From Acidimicrobiaceae bacterium (GTDB taxonomy: Bacteria; Actinomycetota; Acidimicrobiia; Acidimicrobiales; Aldehydirespiratoraceae): DNA of 64,000 nucleotides. Position numbers and translations under genes: made by a program. Positions 32,991-40,212 of this stretch are shown piece by piece (within the stretch, counting starts at the first letter, position 1; each line of letters starts with the position of its first letter). The stretch is from contig VYFQ01000037.1 of NCBI GenBank assembly GCA_009842325.1, forward strand, positions 26,429-90,428. Direction: 5' to 3'. Below the pieces are notes generated by a model. The model did no database searches and was not told the origin of the DNA. It was given only the letters and a program-made list of their open reading frames with translations.

Positions 32991-33718
32991 GGGGCGAGCG
33001 CGGCCCAGGCCTGGGCGGTGGCCTCGTCGCCCACTACCGACAATGAGGGGTCGTCGAGCGGCAGCCGGTTCCACATGGCCAGGAACAACGCCCCTCCCGG
33101 CCCGCGCACGGCGGCGTCGCCCTTGACGTGGACGCGCTCCATGACGACTTCGTCGCCGTCGGCGTGCACGATCCACTCGCCCTCGCCGTCGGTGCGGTGC
33201 ACGTGCAGGCTGCCCTCCGGAAGGTCCCGGCGATTGCGCTGCTGGGCGTTGGGCAGCACGAAATCGAAGAACTCGTCGACGCCGTCGCGGCCCTGCTCGC
33301 CGTCCACCGGGCCGGTGTCGGACACCGCGTTCTCGGCGTCCCAGCGATGGACGCTCGTCTCGTGCAGCATCCGGCGGAAGTAGAAGCCGGCGTCGGGTCG
33401 GGGCGACCAGTTCCACACCGGCGTGTCGGGGTCGATGCCGGCCAGGGCGTCGACGAGCCGGTCGAGCGCATCGGCCGCGAAGTCGACCGCCGAGTCGTCG
33501 TCGGGCACCTGCGGCATCTGCTCGCGGCCCAGGGGCTCGGTGGCTCGGCCGGCCACGTAGCTCCCCACCAGCCCGTGCACCCATCCCATGTGACCGGCCA
33601 GGTCGCGCAGCGTCCAGTCACCGCAGGTGGGCACGGCCGCTCCCAGGTCGGCTCGGGCCACCTCGATCAGGCGCCGCCCGTCGGTCTCGATCTGGTTGAC
33701 GATTGCCTCGGAGTCCAT
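32987..33718 (-). CDS. Maleylpyruvate isomerase / DinB-like family (mycothiol-dependent type) protein
   Basis: 243 aa of the TIGR03083 / MDMPI group. The N-terminal DinB-like four-helix bundle shows VPTCGDWTLRDLAGHMGWVH near residue 30 and HETSVHRWDAENA near residue 120, supplying the three metal-binding His positions; the C-terminal domain begins near residue 150. Family members use mycothiol in isomerase or transferase reactions, fitting the mca gene in the same window. The ATG at 33718 has CAGACT 7 nt upstream. Confidence 0.8.
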   Translation of the reverse strand: MDSEAIVNQIETDGRRLIEVARADLGAAVPTCGDWTLRDLAGHMGWVHGLVGSYVAGRATEPLGREQMPQVPDDDSAVDFAADALDRLVDALAGIDPDTPVWNWSPRPDAGFYFRRMLHETSVHRWDAENAVSDTGPVDGEQGRDGVDEFFDFVLPNAQQRNRRDLPEGSLHVHRTDGEGEWIVHADGDEVVMERVHVKGDAAVRGPGGALFLAMWNRLPLDDPSLSVVGDEATAQAWAALAP

Positions 33719-33725
33719 GAGCCAC

Positions 33726-33779
33726 AGTCTGGCCCTCAGATCGGCCAGTCGCGCCACTGCTGGTTGGGTAGGGCAGGAT
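33726..33779. promoter_or_regulatory. Divergent leaderless promoters, MDMPI-type and SDR genes
   Basis: Minus strand CAGACT (33731-33726) is 7 nt before the ATG at 33718. Plus strand CAGGAT (33774-33779) is 6 nt before the ATG at 33786. Confidence 0.4.
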
Positions 33780-33785
33780 AGGCGG

Positions 33786-34583
33786 ATGGGTATCTACGCG
33801 ATCAGTGGCTCCGCCTCGGGAATGGGGGCCGCCACCCGGTCCCGGCTCGAGGCCGCGGGAAGCCGAGTGATCGGCATCGACCGGCGCGACGCAGAGGTGT
33901 GCGCCGACCTAGGAACGGCCGAGGGTCGGGCTGAAGCGGTCGACGCCGTCCTCGACGCGGCTGGCGGGGTCCTCGACGGCGCGGTCTCGGCCGCGGGCCT
34001 CGGCCCGCCGACGGCGGGGGCGCTCATAGCCCGGGTCAACTACTTCGGATCGGTGGCACTGCTGGAGGGCCTGCGGCCCGCCCTGGCCGCTTCGGGTGCG
34101 GCCCAGGTGGTGCAGTTCGGGTCCAACTCGTCGACCATCACGCCGAATCTGCCCGACGAGTTGGTGGCCGCCTACCTCGAGGGCCGCGAGGAGGACGCGG
34201 TGGCCATCGTGAACGAAGCCGATCCGGCGTTCGCTCCGGCCGTCGCCTACGCGGGCGCCAAGCTGGCCGTCACCCGCTGGTGCCGGCGCGCCGCGGTCAC
34301 GGAGCCATGGGTGGGTGAGGACATCCGGCTGAATGTGATCGCGCCGGGGCCCGTCGACACGCCGCTGCTGCGCCAGGGCCAGGCCGACGAGGTGTACGGC
34401 CCGCTCATGGAGGCACTCCCGGTACCGGTAACCGAGACGCCCGACGCCGACGCGCTGGCCCAGTGGGTGGAGTTCCTGCTGTCACCGGTGGCGAGATTCG
34501 CCTGCGGATCCGTGTTCTACGTCGACGGCGGCACCGACGCCCTCATCCGATCCGACGACTGGCCCCGCACCTTCACCGTGTAA
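33786..34583 (+). CDS. SDR family oxidoreductase
   Basis: 265 aa. ISGSASGMGAATRSRLEAAG at the N-terminus, SAAGLG in place of the usual NAG, and YAGAKLAVTRWCRR with catalytic Tyr/Lys near residue 159. As in the SDR at 26954, a long helical insert (YLEGREEDAVAIVNEAD) sits before the active site, pointing to the 3-alpha-hydroxysteroid dehydrogenase/carbonyl reductase branch. The ATG is probably leaderless. It ends 14 bp from the convergent phosphatase gene. Confidence 0.83.
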   Translation: MGIYAISGSASGMGAATRSRLEAAGSRVIGIDRRDAEVCADLGTAEGRAEAVDAVLDAAGGVLDGAVSAAGLGPPTAGALIARVNYFGSVALLEGLRPALAASGAAQVVQFGSNSSTITPNLPDELVAAYLEGREEDAVAIVNEADPAFAPAVAYAGAKLAVTRWCRRAAVTEPWVGEDIRLNVIAPGPVDTPLLRQGQADEVYGPLMEALPVPVTETPDADALAQWVEFLLSPVARFACGSVFYVDGGTDALIRSDDWPRTFTV

Positions 34584-34597
34584 CCGGCGACAGTGGG

Positions 34598-35131
34598 TCA
34601 TACCAATCGACGGTGCAGCTCGGCCACCAGCAGGCGCAACTCGTCGGAGCAACGGTCGAAGTCGTCCTGCTCTCCAGCGCCGGGATCGACGATCTCCTCC
34701 CATGGCTCCGGATCTAGCGTGTCCAGTTCCAGAGCCCTCACCCTCGGGCCGACATCGCCGGCGTCAGCCCCGCCCTCCGGCGGGCTCAGATCCCGGGCCA
34801 GCCGGCGTAGAGACCCGGTGATCGGGGCTGCCTCGGGCAGATTGCGGCGGACCCAGCCAAGGTGCAGCGGCTCCATCACCACCACCAAATCGGCTTCCGC
34901 CGCGTCGTCTCCGCGGAACTGCCGCGACCGGTGGGCGTGGTCCACGAGCCCGTGGCGGGCCAGCGCCGACCGGGTGCGGGTTCCGATCGGGTGGCCCTCC
35001 AGCGTGAGGATGCCCGCGCTGCGAACATCAAGGCGACCGTCGGCGTCGAGGTTCCGCAGCATGGCCGCGGCCATGGGCGATCGGGCCGCGTTGCCGGTGC
35101 ACACCATGTACACCACCGGCCGCTCGCCCAT
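34598..35131 (-). CDS. Low molecular weight protein-tyrosine phosphatase family protein
   Basis: 177 aa. The signature loop CTGNAARS (CX5R) lies at residues 11-18, and the late acidic DPEPWEEIVDP region near residue 142 supplies the general acid Asp. Members remove phosphate from tyrosine residues or act as arsenate reductase-like enzymes. It lies 22 bp after ipdB on the same strand and may share its transcript. GTG at 35140 is an alternative start. Confidence 0.82.
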   Translation of the reverse strand: MGERPVVYMVCTGNAARSPMAAAMLRNLDADGRLDVRSAGILTLEGHPIGTRTRSALARHGLVDHAHRSRQFRGDDAAEADLVVVMEPLHLGWVRRNLPEAAPITGSLRRLARDLSPPEGGADAGDVGPRVRALELDTLDPEPWEEIVDPGAGEQDDFDRCSDELRLLVAELHRRLV

Positions 35132-35153
35132 CGTCGGCACCCGTCTCCCGCCG

Positions 35154-35930
35154 CTAGCGGAACTCGTGCTTGCGGATGCCCTTGGGGTCGATGACATCGC
35201 GGATGAGGTGGAGTTCCTCGGCTGTCGGGAGCCGGCTGGCCGGAACATTTTCGGGCACGGCGAGCTCGAAGGGAGTGGCCGCCAGCACGGCGTCGAGCGA
35301 CACGCCGGGATGGACGGACCTGAGGCGCATGGTGTGGCCGGGTGTCTCGAAGTCGTAGGCGGCCAGTTCCGTGACGACCCTGCGTATCTCGTGGAATCGG
35401 CCGCTGCCCTCCGGCAGCGCAGCCACCCGGTCATAGCCCGGACCGGACACCACATCGACGCTGTCGACGAAGGCTCGGGCCTGGTTGGGGATCCAGTAGC
35501 TGGTGGTGTGGTTGATGACGTTGCCGGGCGCGCCTCGCAGCCCGAGGAGCTGCGCCTTCGGCTTCCGGTAGTCGCCGATAGCTGCGAAGTTCTGGTTGCC
35601 GTGCCCGTCGATTTGGCTGGCGCCCATCACCACATGGCGATGACCCGACCACGCCTGGTCGAAGACGGTTCGGAACGGCAGGTAGCCCTCGACCACGATG
35701 CCTTCGTCCGCCGCGCCAGGATGACCAACGGTCGCGCCCAGCGGCAGGGTGCCGACGACCGCGTAGGCGATCGTGTCGGTGAGCATGAGGTCGGGCTCGA
35801 AGCTGGCCCTCGCCAGCCTCCCAGCCGCCACCGGGAACGGACCCATCGGATGGCACAGCAACTCCCCGTCCCCCCGGAAGGCCTCGGCTAGCGCGACCAG
35901 GCAGATCTCATCGATCGTCGCGTTGCTCAT
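35154..35930 (-). CDS. ipdB: Steroid ring-cleaving hydrolase subunit IpdB
   Basis: 258 aa. Class I CoA transferase fold, beta subunit. It aligns along its length with mycobacterial IpdB: SPM/HPMG near residue 28, EGYLPFRTVFDQAWSGHRHVVMGASQID, GNQN, APGNVINHTTSYW, VDVVSGPGYD and a C-terminal ELHLIRDVIDPKGIR. With IpdA it opens the last (C) ring of the steroid nucleus, acting on COCHEA-CoA, by hydrolysis rather than CoA transfer. The start overlaps the ipdA stop by 4 bp (ATGA). Confidence 0.88.
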   Translation of the reverse strand: MSNATIDEICLVALAEAFRGDGELLCHPMGPFPVAAGRLARASFEPDLMLTDTIAYAVVGTLPLGATVGHPGAADEGIVVEGYLPFRTVFDQAWSGHRHVVMGASQIDGHGNQNFAAIGDYRKPKAQLLGLRGAPGNVINHTTSYWIPNQARAFVDSVDVVSGPGYDRVAALPEGSGRFHEIRRVVTELAAYDFETPGHTMRLRSVHPGVSLDAVLAATPFELAVPENVPASRLPTAEELHLIRDVIDPKGIRKHEFR

Positions 35931-36802
35931 TGCTCGGCTCCGTCGGAATCGGCTCGATCGGCCAGGCGGGCCCGGTAGGCGTCGTGGGACGGTAGGTCAA
36001 GCCAGTCGGCACGGAACCGGGTCCACGCGTCGGTGTCGCGGGCCGTGGCCGCGTACTCCCTCTGGAAGGCTTCGTCGCGGCTGTAGTCGGGTGGACACTC
36101 GGTGAAGTGGGCACCGCCGGGCGCCTCCACTACGCCGTCGGTGTGCAGGCGCGGGATCTTAAGCGTGTGGACCGAGCCCTCCGCAAGGAGGTCCTCGGTG
36201 GCCACCACCCGCTCGCACGACATGAACGTGCGCTTGGCCGCCATGGCGAACAGGTCGTCGAAGTACAGGTCCGGCCCCAGGAACTGCCCGTTGCCGGCGG
36301 CGTCGGCCCGGTTCATGTGCACCAGCGACACATCGATGTCGAAGGCGGGCACCGCCACCAGCTCGGTGCCGTCGCCATAGGGGCTAGTCACCGTCTTGAG
36401 TTCGGGGTTGTAGGTGAGCATGTCCGAACCCAGCCCTGCTCTAGTGGGGTAGAAGGGCACACGGTGCACCGCGGCCAGCAGGCCCAGGTAGAAGGCGCCC
36501 TCGTCGAACTCGCGGGCCTCCACCGAGCCGGTCTGGCGAGCGACCCGGAAGTGGGGTTCGAGAGGGATGGAGTCGAGCGACACGAAGCCGTAGGTGATCT
36601 TGCGGACCCGACCCGCGGCGCACAGCAGGCCGACGTCCGGTCCGCCGTAGCTCACCACGTGAAGGTCGGTCAGATCGGTTCGAAGGATGGCCCGCACCAG
36701 CGACATCGGCTTGCGGCGCGAGCCCCAGCCACCGATGCCGATGGTCATGCCACTGCTCAGCTCGGTGACGACCTCGTCCTCGGTCATGCGCTTGTCGGCC
36801 AC
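35927..36802 (-). CDS. ipdA: Steroid ring-cleaving hydrolase subunit IpdA
   Basis: 291 aa, the same length as mycobacterial IpdA. Strong match at SGMTIGIGGWGSRRKPMSLV, YGGPDVGLLCAAGRV, YGFVSLDS, EAREFDEG (the segment expected to hold the catalytic Glu), RAGLGSD and VEAPGGAHFTECPPDYSRDE. Acts with IpdB on the CoA thioester of the last steroid ring. The GTG at 36802 is chosen over the ATG at 36787 because TACCGT lies exactly 6 nt upstream and the length then matches the family. A pair of 48-bp inverted repeats starts 44 bp upstream. Confidence 0.9.
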   Translation of the reverse strand: MADKRMTEDEVVTELSSGMTIGIGGWGSRRKPMSLVRAILRTDLTDLHVVSYGGPDVGLLCAAGRVRKITYGFVSLDSIPLEPHFRVARQTGSVEAREFDEGAFYLGLLAAVHRVPFYPTRAGLGSDMLTYNPELKTVTSPYGDGTELVAVPAFDIDVSLVHMNRADAAGNGQFLGPDLYFDDLFAMAAKRTFMSCERVVATEDLLAEGSVHTLKIPRLHTDGVVEAPGGAHFTECPPDYSRDEAFQREYAATARDTDAWTRFRADWLDLPSHDAYRARLADRADSDGAEQ

Positions 36803-36808
36803 CGCCCG

Positions 36809-36814
36809 ACGGTA
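36809..36814 (-). promoter_or_regulatory. -10 box TACCGT for leaderless ipdA
   Basis: On the minus strand TACCGT ends 6 nt before the ipdA GTG (36802), fixing the start and placing transcription start at or next to it. The proximal 48-bp inverted repeat begins 32 bp further upstream. Confidence 0.6.
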
Positions 36815-36846
36815 GAGCGTCCAAGTCGCAAGCGCTACCACCAAAC

Positions 36847-36966
36847 GAATTGGCAGCAGACGGCCCCCTATAGGGACCTAACCGCTGCCAATTCTCGACA
36901 CCTGCGATCCCCGCCCACGAATTGGCAGCAGACGACCCCCTATAGGGACCCGACCGCTGCCAATTA
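36847..36966. repeat. Tandem pair of 48-bp inverted repeats, locus A (ipdA side)
   Basis: Unit 1 is 36847-36894 and unit 2 is 36919-36966: each 48 bp, starts 72 bp apart, 24-bp spacer. Arms are GAATTGGCAGC and GCTGCCAATTC (unit 2 ends in A instead of C). The two units differ at only four positions. The loop starts AGACGGCCCCC (AGACGACCCCC in unit 2) and contains the 10-bp palindrome CCCTATAGGG. The pair lies in the divergent region between ipdA and the SDR at 37031. The same design recurs at 53726-53845. Confidence 0.85.
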
Positions 36967-37030
36967 CCTTGGGGCGATAGCTTCAAGGTAGCGCAGGGCC
37001 TGGTGGGCCCGCCGATCCGGGGAGCGCCGC

Positions 37031-37837
37031 GTGCCCGACAATCCTCTCGACATGACCGGCCAGACCGTGATCGTGACCGGCGCCACGATGGGCCTCGGCA
37101 GGGTGATCGCCACCAGGTTCCTGGAGCACCGCGCCGACGTGATCGCGTGCGCCCGCCGCGAGCCGGAGGAGCCCATAGCGGCCGACGGGAGGGAAGCAGC
37201 CTTCGTGACCGCCGATGTTCGCGATCCTGACCAGATCGGGGCTGTGGTTGCCGAGGCGGTCCGGCTGACAGGGCGCATCGACGTGCTGGTCAACAATGCC
37301 GGCGGCGCGCCTCCCGCCGAGACGGCCACCGTGTCGCCTCGGTTCAACGAGAAGGTGATCGCCCTCAACCTGGTCGCCCCGCTGACCTTCGCCCAGGCCG
37401 TCTACCCAGTGATGAACACCCAGGAGGACGGCGGGGTGATCATCAACATCTCGTCGGTGTCCGGCATCCGACCCACTCCCGCCGGCGCGGCCTATGGAGC
37501 GGCCAAGGCCGGGCTCGACAGCCTCACCCAGACACTCGCTCACGAATGGGGACCATCAATCCGGGTGCTTAGCGTCATGGTCGGTCTGCTCCGCACCGAG
37601 CAGGCCCACCTCTACTACGGCGACGAGGCCGGCATCGAGGCCGTTGGACAGACGCTCGCCCTCGGCCGGCTCGGCAACCCGGACGAGATCGCCGATGTCG
37701 TACTGTTCTGCGCCTCGCCCTTGGCGTCGTTCATGTCGGGCGCGTCGGTGCCGGTGCACGGCGGCGGCGAGGTGCCCTCGTACCTGCTCGCCACCACCGG
37801 CGAGGTGGCCAGGTACCGACCCGGGCCGGAGTCGTGA
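37031..37837 (+). CDS. SDR family oxidoreductase divergent from ipdAB
   Basis: 268 aa. VIVTGATMGLGRVIATRFLE near residue 13, LVNNAGGAPP, ISSVSG, and YGAAKAGLDSL with catalytic Tyr/Lys near residue 157. Placement opposite ipdAB resembles mycobacterial steroid C/D-ring loci, which also carry SDR genes, so a role in that pathway is inferred. The GTG start is preceded by GGGGAG at 6 nt. Locus A repeats lie 64 bp and more upstream. The stop overlaps the next gene by 4 bp. Confidence 0.82.
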   Translation: MPDNPLDMTGQTVIVTGATMGLGRVIATRFLEHRADVIACARREPEEPIAADGREAAFVTADVRDPDQIGAVVAEAVRLTGRIDVLVNNAGGAPPAETATVSPRFNEKVIALNLVAPLTFAQAVYPVMNTQEDGGVIINISSVSGIRPTPAGAAYGAAKAGLDSLTQTLAHEWGPSIRVLSVMVGLLRTEQAHLYYGDEAGIEAVGQTLALGRLGNPDEIADVVLFCASPLASFMSGASVPVHGGGEVPSYLLATTGEVARYRPGPES

Positions 37838-38229
37838 CGGTCGTAATACGCGGCGGGGGAAGACGTGTCGCCCTTCTGGTGATCGCCACCGCCGCGCTGC
37901 TGCTCGGTGCACCATCCGGCGTCTGGGCCCATGAGGGCGATGAGGAGCCTCTGCCGGCTGATACAGACGGCGGCCTGAGACCGGTGTACGAGGTCCCCGA
38001 GGGCGCCGACCGGATCATCGGCTCGCCTGATCCTGGACCCGAGCCCCAGCACTCCGGCGACCGGGGCGGGAGCCTCCAGTTCGTCACCCTGGGCGCAGTT
38101 GCCGCCGCCGTCGCCTTCATCATGTGGCGCGTCGCCCGAGCCACACGGGCCGCGCAGACTCGACTGCCCGAGCCAAGTCCCCCGAGTTCCCGCTATGACC
38201 GCTCCAAGGCGACAATGGTGGACTCATGA
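37834..38229 (+). CDS. Secreted or membrane-anchored hypothetical protein
   Basis: 131 aa, unrecognised. Residues 1-32 form a signal peptide ending GVWAHEGDEE; residues about 85-105 are a second hydrophobic helix (FVTLGAVAAAVAFIMWRVAR), followed by a basic tail. The acidic, Pro-rich middle would face outside. The His just after the signal cleavage site (AHEGDEEP) could bind metal, which is only a suggestion. Coupled by 4-bp overlaps to the SDR before and the membrane protein after. Confidence 0.65.
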   Translation: MTVVIRGGGRRVALLVIATAALLLGAPSGVWAHEGDEEPLPADTDGGLRPVYEVPEGADRIIGSPDPGPEPQHSGDRGGSLQFVTLGAVAAAVAFIMWRVARATRAAQTRLPEPSPPSSRYDRSKATMVDS

Positions 38230-38648
38230 CGACGTTCAATCGCTGGTGCGGCTGGCTGCATGTGCTGCTGGGCCTCGCCGTCGCGGTGCAGTTCGTGGCC
38301 TCCCCCACCTACGACATCGAGACGAGTGGCGACGTCTGGGACGTGCTGACCATCCCCATGGCGGTGGGCGCGGCATCGGCTGTGGTCTTCAGCCTGATCC
38401 GGGTGCAACGGTCGCGCCGGTCCGAACAGGGCGCCGACCTCAACGCGGTCTGCATGCTGATCGCTTCGGCCGCCCTGTTCCTGCTCTACTACCGGCTTTG
38501 GCTGGCCTGGTGGGTGTTCGACGCGGCCGAGAACCCCCCGCCCGACCTGCGGCAGGTGATGTGGTACTTCATCGACGTGCTGTTCGTGATAGTCAACGTC
38601 GCGGTCGGCCGACACCTCATTCGCACTGCCGAGAGGGTCGACGGATAG
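38226..38648 (+). CDS. Four-helix integral membrane protein, hypothetical
   Basis: 140 aa, unrecognised. Four hydrophobic helices at about residues 8-26, 40-58, 75-95 and 112-130, with short loops; N-terminus MTTFNRWCGWLHVLLGLAVA. Overlaps the preceding gene by 4 bp, so it belongs to the same operon. No family match is proposed. Confidence 0.6.
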   Translation: MTTFNRWCGWLHVLLGLAVAVQFVASPTYDIETSGDVWDVLTIPMAVGAASAVVFSLIRVQRSRRSEQGADLNAVCMLIASAALFLLYYRLWLAWWVFDAAENPPPDLRQVMWYFIDVLFVIVNVAVGRHLIRTAERVDG

Positions 38649-38699
38649 GCCGGGAGTCCCGCGGGCGGGCTGGTCCATCCCGCCGCGCACAAATACGAC

Positions 38700-38782
38700 A
38701 AATCTGATCGGATTTATGTTGTATCGCGCTCGCGAGTGCGTTACCCTCGCCAAATCCCGACTTATCTTATCGGAATTATCGT
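38700..38782 (+). promoter_or_regulatory. Promoter/operator region of the siroheme-sulfite reductase operon
   Basis: An AT-rich patch in the 140-bp intergenic region. AAATCTGATCGGATTT at 38700-38715 is a 16-bp near-palindrome (14 of 16 positions symmetric). Three TTATC elements follow at 38762-38780 around CGGAA. TATCGT (38777-38782) ends 6 nt before the ATG at 38789, so the operon is probably leaderless. The dyads are candidate sites for a sulfur- or iron-responsive regulator, for example an Rrf2-type protein; the regulator is not in the window. Confidence 0.5.
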
Positions 38783-38788
38783 ATTCAG

Positions 38789-39454
38789 ATGTCCAGCACC
38801 CCAGTCCCCTACCCGGTGAACCTCTGCCTCTCGGGACAGCGCGTCCTGGTGGTCGGCGGCGGTCCGGTCGCGGCCCGCAAGGTTGAGGCTCTGCTTCGAG
38901 CCGGCGCCCAGGTGACGGTGGTCGCGCCTGCCGCGGTCGACGCCATCGCCCAGCACCCCAAGGTCACCTGGCAACCGCGCGGATACCTACGCGGGGAGGC
39001 CGGTTCGTACCGTCTCGTCGTCACCGCTACGAACAATCCCGCGGTGAACTCGCTCGTGGCCCGAGACTGCGAGGCCGCCAACGTCTTCGTCAACTCAGCG
39101 GACGACCCGGCCAACTGCACGTACACGCTGCCGTCGGTCGCCCGGCGCGGCGACCTGCAGGTGGCGGTCTCCAGCGGCGGACGCAGTCCTGCCCTGGCCC
39201 GCTGGCTCCGGCAGCGGATCGAGCGTGAGATCGACTCCGGCTACGCGGCCCTGCTCGAACTGCTGTCCGAGGCCCGAGCCGATGCCAAAGCCCGATTCGG
39301 CACCTCCGAGGTGACGGGCTGGGATACGGCCCTCGACGACGGACTGCTCGAACTCGTCAGGGTTGGGCGCACCGACGAGGCCCGTTCCCTCCTTCGCCGC
39401 CACCTCGCCCTCGACACGCCCGAGACTGCACCGGTAGAGGCGATGGCATCGTGA
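38789..39454 (+). CDS. Precorrin-2 dehydrogenase / sirohydrochlorin ferrochelatase (CysG N-terminal type)
   Basis: 221 aa. YPVNLCLSGQRVLVVGGGPVAARKVEALL at the N-terminus is the NAD-binding motif of siroheme synthase N-terminal domains; NSADDPANCTYTLPSVARRGDLQVAVSSGG is the family signature. It oxidises precorrin-2 and may insert iron, the last steps to siroheme. It overlaps the SUMT gene by 4 bp, and the operon ends with a sirohaem enzyme, so this supplies the prosthetic group. Confidence 0.88.
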   Translation: MSSTPVPYPVNLCLSGQRVLVVGGGPVAARKVEALLRAGAQVTVVAPAAVDAIAQHPKVTWQPRGYLRGEAGSYRLVVTATNNPAVNSLVARDCEAANVFVNSADDPANCTYTLPSVARRGDLQVAVSSGGRSPALARWLRQRIEREIDSGYAALLELLSEARADAKARFGTSEVTGWDTALDDGLLELVRVGRTDEARSLLRRHLALDTPETAPVEAMAS

Positions 39455-40212
39455 CCGTGCACCTCGTGGGCGCGGGGCCCGGCGACCCGGACCTGCTGAC
39501 CGTCCGGGCCGCCAACCTAGTGCGCCAGGCTGACGCGGTTGTCTACGACCGGCTCGTGGATCAGGCCGTGATTGAACTTGCGCCGCCGTGGGCCGAGCTC
39601 ATCTGCGTGGGAAAGACGCCTGGCGCGCCCAGTCCCTCCCAGGACGAGATCAACGCCATTCTCATCGACCGCGGCCGCCGCTTCGAGCACGTTGTACGGC
39701 TCAAGGGCGGGGACCCGTTCGTCTTCGGGCGTGGAGGCGAAGAAGCCTCGGCGCTGCGAGCCGCGGGCGTCGACACCGAGATCGTGCCCGGTGTGACCTC
39801 AGCGGTGGCCGCCCCGGCCGCGGCCGGCATTCCCGTCACCCTTCGCGGCGTCTCCAGCGGTTTCACCGTGGTCACGGCCCACCAGGACCCGTCGTCCGAC
39901 CGGTGGCTCAACTGGGACGCCCTGGCCCAAGCCGGCACGACGCTCGTGATCCTGATGGGAGCGGCCCGCACCGAGCAGATCGCCGACCGCTTGCGGGCCG
40001 GCGGTATGGCTTCGAGCACCCCGGTGGCGGTCATCAGCGCCGCCACGACCCCACGCCAGCAAATCGACCGCACCGACCTGGCCGGCCTGCGGCACCTCCG
40101 GGTGGCCAGCCCGGCCACCATCGTCGTGGGAGCGGTCGCAGCCGCCGACGTTCTCGCCCTCTCCGAACTGAGCGCCTCCGGCGCTCTGACATCTCTAGGA
40201 GCCGCGCCATGA
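39451..40212 (+). CDS. cobA: Uroporphyrinogen-III C-methyltransferase (SUMT)
   Basis: 253 aa. VHLVGAGPGDPDLLTVRA at the start, VVYDRLV, VRLKGGDPFVFGRGGEE near residue 87 and VTLRGVSSGFTVVTAH near residue 130 are the SUMT signatures. It uses two SAM to methylate uroporphyrinogen III to precorrin-2, feeding the preceding gene's product. GTG start overlapping the previous stop, and ATGA overlap with the reductase that follows. Confidence 0.9.
   Translation: MTVHLVGAGPGDPDLLTVRAANLVRQADAVVYDRLVDQAVIELAPPWAELICVGKTPGAPSPSQDEINAILIDRGRRFEHVVRLKGGDPFVFGRGGEEASALRAAGVDTEIVPGVTSAVAAPAAAGIPVTLRGVSSGFTVVTAHQDPSSDRWLNWDALAQAGTTLVILMGAARTEQIADRLRAGGMASSTPVAVISAATTPRQQIDRTDLAGLRHLRVASPATIVVGAVAAADVLALSELSASGALTSLGAAP

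Noticed and set aside
32166..33584. 472-aa version of the DUF3159 protein
   Set aside because: The extra N-terminal part is out-of-frame translation of the MDMPI gene; GTG 32990 overlaps its stop.
36847..36966. CRISPR array (48-bp repeats with 24-bp spacers)
   Set aside because: Only two repeats per site, perfect long inverted arms, different loops between the two sites and no cas gene.
36441..36991. Short repeat peptides NWQ-PYR-AAN encoded across the 48-bp units, on both strands
   Set aside because: They arise because the 48-bp units are palindromic and 72 bp is a multiple of three; no start signal or codon pattern supports translation.
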